NCBI GenBank assembly: GCA_026008535.1
Contig: BRKX01000001.1
Span: 74,412,317 to 74,476,316, forward strand
Direction: 5' to 3'
Length of the DNA: 64,000 nucleotides
From: Perilla frutescens
Lineage: Eukaryota > Streptophyta > Magnoliopsida > Lamiales > Lamiaceae
Shown here piece by piece: positions 35,001-46,126 of this stretch. The notes under the pieces were generated by a model that searched no databases, had not been told where the DNA came from, and saw nothing but the letters and a program-made list of their open reading frames with translations. Both the position numbers and the translations under genes were made by a program. Position 1 is the stretch's first letter. Each line of letters starts with the position of its first letter.

Positions 35001-35395
35001 TTATTTGCTTGACTCACTTGGGATATGAATTTCCAAATCTCTTTTCTTTGAGTATTTGTATTGAGTGCATAAACAGCAACAAATTTAGATTGTTTTCCAG
35101 AGATTAGATCCACGATAACACAGTGAATACCTTGTTCATGATTTGCTCGATGACAAATATTGACCTTCCTTGGATCCCATCCAATCCAAATCCTCCCATT
35201 ACTAGCATGGGAATAGTTATTTAAATACTCCCATCTAGTATTCAACTTTGTTGTTATTCTGTGATACTTCCCTTCTTTAACTGTTGTTTCCAATACAGCT
35301 ACTACATCAATCTTAAGTTTAAACAAAAGGTGTTTTAATTCCTTTTGTTTATAGGGCTTATTACAGCCCCTAATATTCCAAATGAGTAGCTTCAT
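32044..35395 (-). pseudogene. LINE ORF2: endonuclease-reverse transcriptase, disrupted
   Basis: Residues from 35395 give an exonuclease/endonuclease/phosphatase domain (start MKLLIWNIRGCN; LIGGDFNCVL; SDHCLQLIKL) that nicks target DNA. A stop at 34439-34441 and a frameshift near 34405 separate it from the reverse transcriptase (34370-33228). That part has NKAPGLDG, RQGDPMSPYLF and the catalytic FADD in CFADDLLMFS. Further stops at 33228, near 33171 and near 33075 break the region before the thumb. The last part, 32535-32044, is a zf-RVT domain (CSLCKKEDETISHLFFQC). ORF2 overlaps the end of ORF1 by a few bases at 35392-35395. Target-primed reverse transcription would be impossible with these breaks. 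Confidence 0.9.
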
Positions 35396-36561
35396 TTCTC
35401 CACAAAGGGGAAAAGGTCCCCGCCCTTTTCAAGCTCCTGTGAAGTCCTCTCTTGCCCTTCCAGAATGTTATATGAGTTACCAAGCATTACAGGAGTTGTA
35501 CTGTGTCCTGTAATAGCTTGACTATAAGTCTTTTTAGGTACTGTCCATTCTGCACTGTTTTCTTGCTTTTTCTTCTCAGTTTCTTTCACTTCAACTGCAA
35601 GGTTTTTATTTGGTTGCTGCTCTTTAGGCTTCCATTGTTGTTTGATTATTTGTTTATCCTCCTTCTTTTTGGAATTGCAGTCATGACCTACCATTTGACA
35701 GCTTTGACAGTAAGGGGGAATCCATTCATAGATAACTCGCTGAAGAATTCTTTCACCCCCTGCTCCTTCAATATTAATCTGCTGCTGCAATGGTTTTGTA
35801 ACATCAATTTCGATCATCATTCTTGCATAAGAAATCCTGTCTTGATTTGAAGTACATTCATCAGCACAAATTGGTTTACCCAAAATACTACCAATTCTAC
35901 TCAAAGATCTTCCTTCCCAACAATTCAACGGCAGATTTGGAAGTTGAATCCAAAGAGGAATCACTTTAAGTATTTCTTTCTCAAAGCTGAAGTTAGCTTC
36001 CCATCGTTTCACTATCACTGGTCTGTTTGCAATTGTATGAGGTCCAGAAGCTAAAATTAGATCTCTATCCTCCTCCTTCTGGAACTTAACAATAAAATAC
36101 CCATCCACATGATAGTAAATTTGCAGATTTTCCATTTTAAATTGTTTTTCAAAAAATGTGCGCAGATACCGAATAGATGGTGATTCCCCAATAACAAACA
36201 GAATAATTGCATTTCTCCATTTTTCAGCTTCAAAGTCAATATCATTTTTCTCCAGACATGCAATAGGAACACCATTTCTCAGAATTGGAGCTATATAATC
36301 CAGTTGCATACCTTTCTTAGCTTTGAATTGAGCTGATTTCTCTGAGATACCTTCAGATTTCTGAGCCTCCTCTCGTTGAATTTCATTTCTGTCAGCTGCA
36401 GCTTTGGATGATTCTGGTTTATCGCAATTTTCTACTGTTACATTCAAGTTCACTGCCTTTAGATCCATTTGTTTCTCACTTGTCTGAATTGTACTCACAA
36501 AGACCTTCTGAGCTGTCACCGGAATTACTCCCTTACTCGGTCGTCCTCTCTTGCCTTTCAT
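35392..36561 (-). CDS. LINE ORF1 protein (DUF4283 / CCHC type)
   Basis: An open 389-codon frame. A basic N-terminus (MKGKRGRPSKG) precedes a DUF4283 domain at roughly residues 100-245. Its marks are WRNAIILFVIGESPS, YYHVDGYFIVKFQ, RPVIVKRWEANFSFEKE and IPLWIQLPNLPL. A zinc-knuckle region, YCQSCQMVGHDC, follows near residue 290. The final cysteine of the knuckle is closer to the histidine than in the usual C-x2-C-x4-H-x4-C form. Plant L1 ORF1 proteins of this type bind element RNA in the ribonucleoprotein particle. The frame is intact although ORF2 is not. Confidence 0.85.
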   Translation of the reverse strand: MKGKRGRPSKGVIPVTAQKVFVSTIQTSEKQMDLKAVNLNVTVENCDKPESSKAAADRNEIQREEAQKSEGISEKSAQFKAKKGMQLDYIAPILRNGVPIACLEKNDIDFEAEKWRNAIILFVIGESPSIRYLRTFFEKQFKMENLQIYYHVDGYFIVKFQKEEDRDLILASGPHTIANRPVIVKRWEANFSFEKEILKVIPLWIQLPNLPLNCWEGRSLSRIGSILGKPICADECTSNQDRISYARMMIEIDVTKPLQQQINIEGAGGERILQRVIYEWIPPYCQSCQMVGHDCNSKKKEDKQIIKQQWKPKEQQPNKNLAVEVKETEKKKQENSAEWTVPKKTYSQAITGHSTTPVMLGNSYNILEGQERTSQELEKGGDLFPFVEK

Positions 36562-37199
36562 CGGAGATCAGCGCACTTTAGCAAGATTTCACTATCATGC
36601 GCCTATCACAAAAATAAAGATTGTTACACATAATATTGCAGTTGATGTTATTATTATTAATATCAGTAGATTATGTTGTTAATTTTAGTTTTTAATTAAT
36701 ATTCTGATCCTATCGTTGACTCTATTCAAATTGTCTGTATTTTATGATTTATGTAACATTAACTAAACTATCTCAAAATAAAATGGTTGAACATAAATTG
36801 AAACATATAGAAATTGTGTAAAACATCCCAAAATGACTGTCCATTCTTTTTCATCCTCACTGTTTTTCTTTCTTCAGCAATCTCTTAGTCCTCTTTTGAG
36901 TAGTTGATGAAAACTCATCAATGAGTTTTCTCTTTACATCATCATCATCCATAAGAACAACTGCATTACTTGTGTTAATGTTGTTCTTTCTTGGTGTTAG
37001 TAATGCGTCACTTGTGTAGTTATCCTGAAATTGTTATAAAAAATTAATTAACTGAACAATGCTGCATAAACATAACAAAAACATAAAATGTTATTCCTAT
37101 TTGAAAAATATTATACCTCATCCGCATTTTCATCAACTTGCTCTTTCCCTTTCTTTGACTTTAATGACTTTCCCTACAAAATGCATACAATTGTAAGTA

Positions 37200-39000
37200 A
37201 TTATTTAATATTACACAAGTATTTTTTTAGTGCTAAAAAATCCACCTGCTTTTCTGAGCTTTCCCTTTGTATTGTGTCCTCACATGCAACCTTAACAACA
37301 TCAAAAGGTCCCTTATAATTGTTCACTTGCTCAGGCATGACAATTATATTAAAGAGACCTTTTTTGTTCAATATGTCTTCAACTTCAGTTGGAAGTTCAT
37401 CAAGTACCTTATCCTAAAAAAAAAAAAAATTAATCTGTAAAATTTTTTTTATATTTTTTACAATATGTGTGACATACCTCTGCAAATTTTTGTTCAAGTA
37501 ATTCCATGCATTGCATATCCCACATTCTAAACGTGGTTGTTGCAGCACAATCAATGACTTCAACAATAAATTTGTATCTATATGTTTACAAAAAAATATA
37601 TTTAAATATATAAAGATTTTTATTTATATTAAACACTAAAAATATATTTTAATTATTAACCTCAGTTTGCCACAAATGTCAAATGTTTGACATTTTTGAC
37701 AAAAGAACTTCTGTTCATCTTATGGATCTAGTTCCCTCCGACATACTTTGCATGCAAGGTATGACATGCCAGTAATGTCTTCAATGTCCTTCACGGTGGC
37801 AAATACTGTGAACTCCCCACTCTAAATAACATTAAAAATTATGTTAATAAGTTGAACATCATATTTTGTATTTAAATTGAAAATGAAACTGTAATAACAT
37901 TATATTTTACCTCCCCATCTTCCATTAATTGCTGAATTGTTTTGTTGACTACAGCACCACTTTTTGACTCAACAGCTATTTTCGAAGATGATGAACCAAT
38001 CTGTATTTAAAATAATTATTACTTTATAAATATTATAAACCTAAAAAAATATTACATAACTCAAATTAACCAACCATCTCTTCAATCATATCTGATCTAT
38101 TTATTGAAGTGGATTCTTCCTCCTGTATTAAAAATTAATTTGTCATTAAATTCATAAAAGCATTTATTTAAGAAAAATAAAATATTATATGTTTTTTTCC
38201 TACCTCAGTAGGCAAAATTTCACCACACGTCCTTTTAATAATCTCTCTGTCCGTACAAATCCTTGCTACACTGTAAGATCCGTGTAATTTCTTGTATACC
38301 CGGGTTGAACAGTAATATTGAACAGTGCCTTTTTGTTAGCTAACCGTTCAAGCCCAGGTGGAATTCCTTCAATACTTCGACCCTATAAAAAAATTTAATT
38401 AGCTTTTATATTTTTTCATTTTATGAATTTCATTGTTTTTTACCCCGATTAATTCTGTAGCTTTTTTTTTATTAGTGCTATACTTTCCTTGTCCCACATT
38501 AAGAATGTCGTAGTTCCACTGTCATCTACCACCCTCACAGTGAGCTTGTACCTATAATCGAAAACTTATAAAAATTAGAATTTTAATCAAAAATATTAAA
38601 ATTAATATAACTTTATGTTACCTCAGTTTTCCTGCAATGTCAAATGACTGACATTTTTCACAGAAAAATTGATTCCCACTTGCTTTAATTTTCTTCTGAC
38701 ATCTTTTGCAAGCCAAGTAGGACCAGTCACCAATGGTCTCTACACAAAGTATGGTGGCAAATACCCAGAAATTGCCAATCTAAGTTATAGAAAAAAAAAT
38801 ATGTTAATATATTTTTTATAAACCAATAAAAAATGTGATTAAAAAATATTTTAAATACCTTTCCATCTGTCATTATTTGAGATATGTTCTTCAATTCAAA
38901 ATCACCATCTCTAATTTCGTCATTTAGTGTCCTTGATGATGATGATGTGAGAGTGGAGATACTAGTTGATCTCAGTTTTTCAGTAGTGATATACCTCCAA
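37200..39000 (-). repeat. Tandem duplication of the RPA C-terminal (DBD-C, zinc ribbon) exons
   Basis: Two exon sets of about 0.8 kb follow each other. Set A (39000-38220) reads FATILCVETIGDWSYLACKR ... FFCEKCQSFDIAGKLR, then YKLTVRVVDDSGTTTFLMWD. Set B (38010-37210) reads FATVKDIEDITGMSYLACKV ... FFCQKCQTFDICGKLR, then YKFIVEVIDCAATTTFRMWD. They are clearly paralogous but diverged, so the duplication is old relative to the other insertions. Confidence 0.75.
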
Positions 39001-39084
39001 ATAAATATATAATAAATTAATGTTAATAAAGTAATGTGTATTGAATAAATAATTATAAATAAATAAAAATAAAACAAAGCCCAA

Positions 39085-39350
39085 ACCTATTAGAAATGAG
39101 CTCAACCTACTGGATCGACAATATATTTATGTGTAATAAAATCGTTTTGGGCCTGGTTAAAAAAAATCGATATTGTGGCCCAAATATTAATATTATCATG
39201 TGGGCCGATACATACAGTTTGGTAAATCTAATTATAGTTTAAATTATTTCTTTACTTTATTTACTATACATACTATCGATTTTATTATTAATTTATATTA
39301 GTTAGATAATTAAAGGTTTAATACTTGCAGATAATTCTGTTAATATATTG
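39085..39350 (-). repeat. Arm B of the long-range inverted repeat
   Basis: Reverse-complement relative of 28450-28735, located in an RPA intron. The shared part includes the GAGCTCA leader motif, the GGGCC-containing stretch and the AT-rich part. Confidence 0.7.
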
Positions 39351-39854
39351 TTATGTACAAATAAATTTAATTTGCATACTCAATTGTAGAAGATGAAATG
39401 AAACTGTAGTGCATCCTAACATATAAATGTCGACAATCTCAAAAATAAAGAACAACATAAATGAACATGGTTGAGTCAAAAATAAATAAAAACAAACATA
39501 ACATGGTTGAGTCAAAAATAATTTGATCACAAATAAAAATTATACATTTTCTATAAACTGATATAAATAATTTTACCTAAAACTGAAATCCACAATCTCT
39601 GGAACTTTCTGATCCAGGACAATCTTTGTAATATTAAACAAAAATGAAATGCGTATTTCACCTATTGTAATATTTAATCAATCAGTAACTTTATCATAAC
39701 ACTCACTGATATCAAAATAAAAAATTAAATATTACCCCTGTATATGTTAGGTCTGCAAAACTGTATAATAACAGTCACTGGTCCTTCAGGGGGCGTCTCT
39801 AAAAATTCAATCATCTGTTCTGCATAATTTTCCCAAAGAGTTGCTGTTGTTGGG

Positions 39855-41224
39855 TGATCGGGCTAATTCTACTTGATATTTTGGGGTGATTTGATATGAT
39901 TTATCTGTGTTAATTGCTATATAATGATGCCATTTTGGAAGAATGTTGCACCTTAAGAGTTTTGCAGGTCATTGATGCAAAGATGAAGAAAATGGCATGC
40001 TTTTGGGGAGAAAACAAGCTGTGCAAAGGAAGCTGAAGCTGGAAGTTCGAAAAACCATGCCGTATGGGCATACCACAGGAAGGACTGGGCCGAGAACCTG
40101 AAAACTGGGCTTGAGCGCGAATTTTATGGGCTGGAGCACGGGATTTACTAAAGCCCATGGCCTGGACGCGAATTGGATGCTATTTTACAGCTTTTAGACT
40201 CTATATTTATCTCTTTCCTTATTAGATTAGGTTTAGGATTCTATTTCCATGATTAAATAATTGTATTTAAGGATATTAACATAGATTAGGATTTATCCAA
40301 TTCCATATAGACGTGAACAGTAGCAGAGAGATGCATTCCAGTGACATTTATTTCTTTTTCTTCATTATTTCATGGTGTTCTGCTCCGTTAATTAACTGCG
40401 TGATTTTATGATTATGCAATCAAGCTAAGTTCTTCTTATTCCGGAAACAACTAACGAAGCCCTGGCCTAGCTAAATTGTGAGATCTAATTGTTCGTTTAT
40501 CATTCAATTTAATCGCATGCATTTGTTATTCTTTGTATTTCGAGTCGTTAATTGTTTCGATATTGCTAGATAGGTGCACATATTTAGTAGATCGGAATTA
40601 ATTAGTAGTCAATTAAACCGGCCATCCGTAATTGTGGTTTAAGTTTAATTAGTGGTGAAACGGTTCTTCAGAGCCAGGGAGAATAGCAATCTTAATTCAC
40701 GGTCCTGCGTCAGAGTCTGTTAATTATGAATCGGGTTCCTCTAGATTTTAAGGCTGTCGGCTCATTAAACCTATAGAGCGTCTCTTACGGTTGTCAGTCG
40801 ATTAGGGAAATAATTAGTGAAGCGTCTTCCTGATTATCGAGAAACTACGGAGGAATTAGGCTGCGTCAGTAAGCGTCTTCGGTAGCTATAACCGATTTGT
40901 ATGCATTAATTGAATTTATCTTTGCATCAAGGATTGGTTTAGGTAAGCTAGGGTGGAGTTAATTGGAATCTGGAATACTTCTCTTCATATTTTAAGTCCG
41001 TTCGATTCAATTACTCGTGCATTTATTTCTTTATTTATTCATTATTTTCGTTCAGTTTATTATAAGCACAAAAACCCTCTGGAAAGTTTAGTTATGCAGA
41101 TTGGAAATATAGAGTAATTCTCGCCGGTCCCTTGGGAGACGATCTCGCTCATCGCTGTACACGTGCAGTAAGGGCATACCGACTGTTGTCGGGAACTTTA
41201 TTTTTGGTATAAAACGACGCACCA
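39855..41224 (+). repeat. Left LTR of the Athila-like element
   Basis: Starts TGATCGGGCTAATTC and ends CGACGCACCA just upstream of the primer-binding site. Minus-strand open frames within it are not conserved coding sequence. Confidence 0.88.
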
Positions 41225-41309
41225 AATTTTAGCGCCGTTGCCGGGGATCGGTTTTTAAGCAGTAATTATTCTTATATTTTCAGTTTGTATTTTTTTTCTT
41301 TATTTTATT

Positions 41310-43118
41310 TTGTTCGAGGGAAACATGACTAACAATGGGAATCAAGCTCTCGTAAATGCTCCCGAACCTGAACCTCTCATAAAAGAGCTTGGTCGCCATA
41401 GAAACAATAGGCCCATTGGCATCGTACTACCCCCCATTGCAAACAACTCGGAGATCAGACCCGGATTTATACAAGTGTTGCCAAAGTTCAGTGATCTGCC
41501 AGGAGAGAGTGCGCATAAGCACTTGTCCGAATTTGACCTCATCTGCTCCACCCTGCGTCCGCAAGGTTTTACAACTGATAATCTGAGGTTACTAACTTTC
41601 TCTCATACCTTGCAGGGCAGAGCTAGGGATTGGTTATTTGATCTTCCATCTAGGTCGATCACTACTTGGAATGAGCTAGAGGAACAATTCCTGCGCAAAT
41701 TCTTCCCTGAATCAAGAGCTGCAAGCTTAAGGATGGCAATCAGTAACATCAAGCAGAAGCAGAATGAAAGTCTAGCAGCTTACTGGGAAAGATTCCAACA
41801 ATTGTGCCGCAAGTGCCCAGACCACGGATTCTCTGAATATCAATTGCTAACCAATTACTTCTACCGTGGCATGTCTACCTTTGACAGGAAGATTGTTGAT
41901 GCCGCTAGTGGAGGATCTCTGACCAATAAGACATTGGCCGAGGCAAAACAACTTATCATCGACATGGTCTCTGGAGGTCAACAATATGAAGAAGAGGACG
42001 ATGACTGGTATAGACCTGTGAAGGGGATTGAGCGAGTTGAGAGCTCCGGTGTCAATGAAAAGATCGATGCTCTGACTTCTCTGGTTCGAGGTTTAGCTGT
42101 GGCACAAATGCAAAATGTCCGTTGTGGAGTTCGCTCAGAAAATGGCCACTTTACTGATGCTCGTCCAACTTTGCAAGATCCGTTAACTGAACAAACCTAC
42201 TATGGGTACGATGATACACAATTTGATGCCCGAAGATGGAGGGATTCTGATTCGTACTCATACACATATAACTCTGGCTGGAGGGATAATCCTAATTCCA
42301 GTTGGATGCAGCCGCAGGGTGGCCCGTATAGGCATACTGACAAGCCTGCGCCCAGTATGAGTGAAATTATGAAGTGTCTAGAGCAGAGCAGTGCCCTTGT
42401 CAACAGTTTGGCACAAAGCCAGAAAGAATTCCAGCAGGAGACGCAAGCTGCCCTAGGGAGTATGGGCACACAGATCACTCAGCTCGCCACTCAAATGAAC
42501 AAGATGCAGGCGAATCAAGGCAAACTCCCATCCCAAACTAAAGTGAATCCAAGAGCGCATGTTTGCGCTATCACTTTGAGAAGTGCGGAGGAGTTAGCTG
42601 AGTTGGAGGCTAAGAAGGAAAAGAACCCGCAGTATGGGCATACTGCAGAGCCGGAAAACCCTCCCAGAGCAGAGGACGAACCAACTGCCGAACTCACTCC
42701 ACCTAAGGTCAGTGTTGAATCTAAAATTTTTAACCCTCTGATTGCAGCTCCTTTTCCTTCCAGATTGGCTCAAAATAAGAAGGATGATGATGAAAAGGAG
42801 ATCCTCGAGCTATTCAAGAAGGTACCTTTTGGTGGGCTGACTAAAACCGCTGCAATAACAGAAGAAGATGAGGAGATTCGAGATATCATAACGCAGCTGT
42901 ATGCCACCAATGAATTTCCAACTCGGAATCTGACGGGCCGTATGCCCTTACTGACTAACTCGGAGCCGTTTTTACCATCTCATGTGAAGGCCCCCGTACT
43001 GGAGCTGAAGGGGCAAGAAGTAAGGTTGGTCGAGCTGTTAAAGAAACATAAATGTGCGGGGATGGAAACAATTCCTTTTGACAGGGGCAAATCTGCTACC
43101 CCTGAAATTGCCTTGTGA
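41310..43118 (+). CDS. Athila-like gag with fused pol-proximal remnant
   Basis: A 602-codon frame. The retrotransposon gag domain spans roughly residues 60-220 (TFSHTLQGRARDWLFDLP, EEQFLRKFFP, YWERFQQLCRKCPDHG, LTNYFYRGM). A low-complexity acidic/Gln-rich middle follows, and around residue 420 comes an ALTLRSG-like 'CAITLRSAEELAELE', the usual post-gag landmark in Athila. The last 70 or so residues (SHVKAPVLELKGQEVRL, LLKKHKCAG) resemble the segment just before reverse transcriptase, so protease and most of pol were deleted in frame. Translation could begin at the ATG at 41310 or at the one five codons later. It would form particles only with pol supplied in trans. Confidence 0.85.
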   Translation: MFEGNMTNNGNQALVNAPEPEPLIKELGRHRNNRPIGIVLPPIANNSEIRPGFIQVLPKFSDLPGESAHKHLSEFDLICSTLRPQGFTTDNLRLLTFSHTLQGRARDWLFDLPSRSITTWNELEEQFLRKFFPESRAASLRMAISNIKQKQNESLAAYWERFQQLCRKCPDHGFSEYQLLTNYFYRGMSTFDRKIVDAASGGSLTNKTLAEAKQLIIDMVSGGQQYEEEDDDWYRPVKGIERVESSGVNEKIDALTSLVRGLAVAQMQNVRCGVRSENGHFTDARPTLQDPLTEQTYYGYDDTQFDARRWRDSDSYSYTYNSGWRDNPNSSWMQPQGGPYRHTDKPAPSMSEIMKCLEQSSALVNSLAQSQKEFQQETQAALGSMGTQITQLATQMNKMQANQGKLPSQTKVNPRAHVCAITLRSAEELAELEAKKEKNPQYGHTAEPENPPRAEDEPTAELTPPKVSVESKIFNPLIAAPFPSRLAQNKKDDDEKEILELFKKVPFGGLTKTAAITEEDEEIRDIITQLYATNEFPTRNLTGRMPLLTNSEPFLPSHVKAPVLELKGQEVRLVELLKKHKCAGMETIPFDRGKSATPEIAL

Positions 43119-44776
43119 TCGAGTTATACTTGTGTCGAGCCTCAGACATTAAATAAGGGCACTTCTCGGGAGGCAACTCGAGCTTTTATTGCTTTCTTTC
43201 ATTTTTCATATTTCATTTAGTTATTCACTTGTTTTTCTTTAATATAATAAAAAAAGAAAAAAAAACATTCTAGTCCAGCCTTCTAGTGCAGGGTCTTTTC
43301 TTCAGCGTCGTCCCTACCCTTGCCGAGCTCATGGATCTGTTTGACCATCACCAAGCTGGGCTACTGCACTTGAGCGTCGTCTGTATGCCCTGGTCGTCGC
43401 TCCCCTTGCTTACGAGTTTACCCTCTCTGCTCTCCCTTTGTTTTTATTTTCTTTCGTTTATTTTGTGTCCATTTTGTTGGCTCTCTTTCCTGCACAGTGA
43501 GGACACTGTGTTGTCTAAGTGTGGAGGGATTAAGTTGCTGTTTTAAATTGAAAAAAAAAAACTTTTGTGTTTTGCTTTTTTTTGTTGAGTATTTGCTGTC
43601 TGAGATTGAAATGTACAAGGAAGAAGGGTTATAACATGGATTATCTTGGTTTGTTTGATTGATTCTCTTGTGATTGAATTATGCTATTGCTCGTATGTAT
43701 TCTTGAACGATGAAATGTGCAACTTGATCAACTTTTGATGAGCTTAAAAACGTGAGATTTGAGCCTCTTGAGCATGTTATTTATATATAGAAAGCTCAAT
43801 TTCATTCTTTTGATGAGTGTGTCGGACTTGATTGCTGAATTTCTGATTTGTCTTGTTGCCATGATCATACTGCTTGTGAGTTTTCTTTTGCATGAAAATG
43901 ATAAAGGCATGTAGGATTAACCATTGCTTTGGCCTAAATAAATTATCCATACCCGACACTATCCCTTAGTGAGCTCATTTGTGCCTGAATCCTTTCTTTC
44001 TTGATTAATAGCCACTAAATAATTAAGCCTTAGCCCTTTTTGGCCTGCTCTTATCCCTTGAAAGCATGTGAGTTATATTGGATTATGTTGAGATGAGTTA
44101 CTTGAAAGAACAGTTGGTGCTGGAAATTGAAGAAAACTTGTGAATAACTCATGTCCTATTCCTAAAAAAAAAAAGAGAGAGAAAGAAGCAAAGCTTCAGA
44201 AAAAAAATGGTCCATATGCTCATACTGGAGTAGGAAGAACATGGAGGAAATAAGGGGCTATACTTAGTAAATTTTTCTTTTGGTGCCTTGTACTGTTGAA
44301 GATTAGCACACAACTTGGGAAATATTGCAATAATATGCTTACATGTTTTCACTTATTTGAGTCACTTATCCAAATTATCCTACCTAAGCACCCTAGCCCC
44401 ATTACAACCTATTTCAAAGACCTTTTGATTTGTGCATAGTTCTTACTTGCTTGGTAGTGATTTTGACATATGGGCAAATCTATGTGTGAAGGCATCAAGT
44501 CACGACTTGAGTGAATTTAAATTTATCCTTACTTTCTTTTGAGAGAAATTGAGTGAACCTTGGTGAGGCTGGATTGAGTTGCACATTTTTAACTTGAATG
44601 AAGAGCATGTGTTTATTTCATGAAACAAGAGAAGGGTTAGTGGACTCTGGATGGTTGTGTTTTGATTCTGACTACCAGTATTTTCAGTTTAGGGCAGCCG
44701 ATGCTTGTGTTGTTTTCAAGTCTGTATTTTGTTTAGATATGCTTGAGGACGAGCATGGTTTAAGTGTGGGGGGATT
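43119..44776 (+). other. 3' non-coding part of the Athila-like element
   Basis: No domain is recognised. It contains two 'gtgtgg(a/g)ggga'-type purine stretches (near 43518 and 44764). The second one, next to the right LTR, is the polypurine tract. The rest has scattered stops in all frames. Confidence 0.65.
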
Positions 44777-46126
44777 TGATCGGGCTAATTCTACTTGATA
44801 TTTTGGGGTGATTTGATATGATTTATCTGTGTTAATTGCTATATAATGATGCCATTTTAGAAGAATGTTGCACCTTAAGAGTTTTGCAGGTCATTGATGC
44901 AAAGATGAAGAAAATGGCATGCTTTTGGGGAGAAAACAAGCTGTGCAAAGGAAGCTGAAGCTGGAAGTTCAAAAAACCATGCCGTATGGGCATACCACAG
45001 GAAGGACTGGGCCGAGAACCTGAAAACTGGGCCTGAGCGCGAATTTTATGGGCTGGAGCACGGGATTTACTAAAGCCCATGGCCTGGACGCGAATTGGAT
45101 GCTATTTTACAGCTTTTAGACTCTATATTTATCTCTTTCCTTATTAGATTAGGTTTAGGATTCTATTTCCATGATTAAATAATTGTATTTAAGGATATTA
45201 ACATAGATTAGGATTTATCCAATTCCATATAGACGTGAACAGTAGCAGAGAGACGCATTCCAGCGACATTTATTTCTTTTTCTTCATTATTTTATGGTGT
45301 TCTGCTTCGTTAATTAACGGCGTGATTTTATGATTATGCAATCAAGCTAAGTTCTTCTTATTCCGGAAACAACTAACGAAGCCCTGGCCTAGCTAAATTG
45401 TGAGATCTAATTGTTCATTTATCATTCAATTTAATCGCATGCATTTGTTATTCTTTGTATTTCGAGTCGTTAATTGTTTCGATATTGCTAGATAGGTGCA
45501 CATATTTAGTAGATCGGAATTAATCAGTAGTCAATTAAACCGGCCATCCGTAATTGTGGTTTAAGTTTAATTAGTGGCGAAACGGTTCTTCAGAGCCAGG
45601 GAGAATAGCAATCTTAATTCACGGTCCTGCGTCAGAGTCTGTTAATTATGAATCGGGTTCCTCTAGATTTTAAGGTTGTCGGCTCATTAAACCTATAGAG
45701 CGTCTCTTACGGTTGTCAGTCGATTAGGGAAATAATTAGTTAAGCGTCTTCCTGATTATCGAGAAACTACGGAGGAATTAGGCTGCGTCAGTAAGCGTCT
45801 TCGGTAGCTATAACCGATTTGTATGCATTAATTGAATTTATCTTTGCATCAAGGATCGGTTTAGGTAAGCTAGGGTGGAGTTAATTGGAATCCGGAATAC
45901 TTCTCTTCATATTTTAAGTCCGTTTGATTCAATTACTCATGCATTTATTTCTTTATTTATTCATTATTTTCGTTCAGTTTATTATAAGCACAAAAACCCT
46001 CTGGAAAGTTTAGTTATGCAGATTGAAAATATAGAGTAATTCTCGCCGGTCCCTTGGGAGACGATCTCGCTCATCGCTGTACACGTGCAGTAAGGGCATA
46101 CCGACTGTTGTCGGGAACTTTATTTT
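44777..46126 (+). repeat. Right LTR of the Athila-like element, 3' truncated
   Basis: Same sequence as the left LTR up to 'gggaactttatttt', where it joins copia gag DNA. The missing tip removes the terminal CA and any target duplication. Confidence 0.88.

Larger units (their letters stand above)
31894..36636 (-). mobile_element. L1-type LINE with 12-bp target duplication
   Basis: A poly-A tail (poly-T at about 31895-31907 on the plus strand) marks its 3' end. Direct duplications TGCAGTTGATGT flank it (31882-31893 and 36637-36648). It contains ORF1 (DUF4283 type) and ORF2 (endonuclease, reverse transcriptase, zf-RVT) on the minus strand and appears full length (4.74 kb). Several disruptions in ORF2 show it is inactive. 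It interrupts the Helitron between its RPA and RepHel genes. Confidence 0.92.
39855..46126 (+). mobile_element. Athila-like Ty3/gypsy element lacking pol, nested in the copia element
   Basis: The left LTR (39855-41224) and right LTR (44777-46126) are direct repeats with about 20 mismatches by eye over roughly 1350 bp. The right LTR lacks its last 20 bp or so. The primer site TAGCGCCGTTGCCGGGGA (41230-41247) is the tRNA-Asp type typical of Athila/Tat elements. The polypurine tract GTGTGGGGGGATT (about 44764-44776) precedes the right LTR. Only gag plus a short pol-proximal remnant is encoded, so it depends on others for replication. The truncated right LTR abuts copia gag, so a deletion removed both the copia 3' part and the LTR tip. 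Confidence 0.9.

Noticed and set aside
39910..40158. 82-codon minus-strand frame repeated at 44832-45080
   Set aside because: It lies in both LTRs of the Athila-like element and is duplicated with them. No recognisable product.
46010..46126. C-terminal 38 residues of the copia gag frame
   Set aside because: Encoded by the neighbouring Athila-like LTR. The junction is a deletion scar, not a gag domain.
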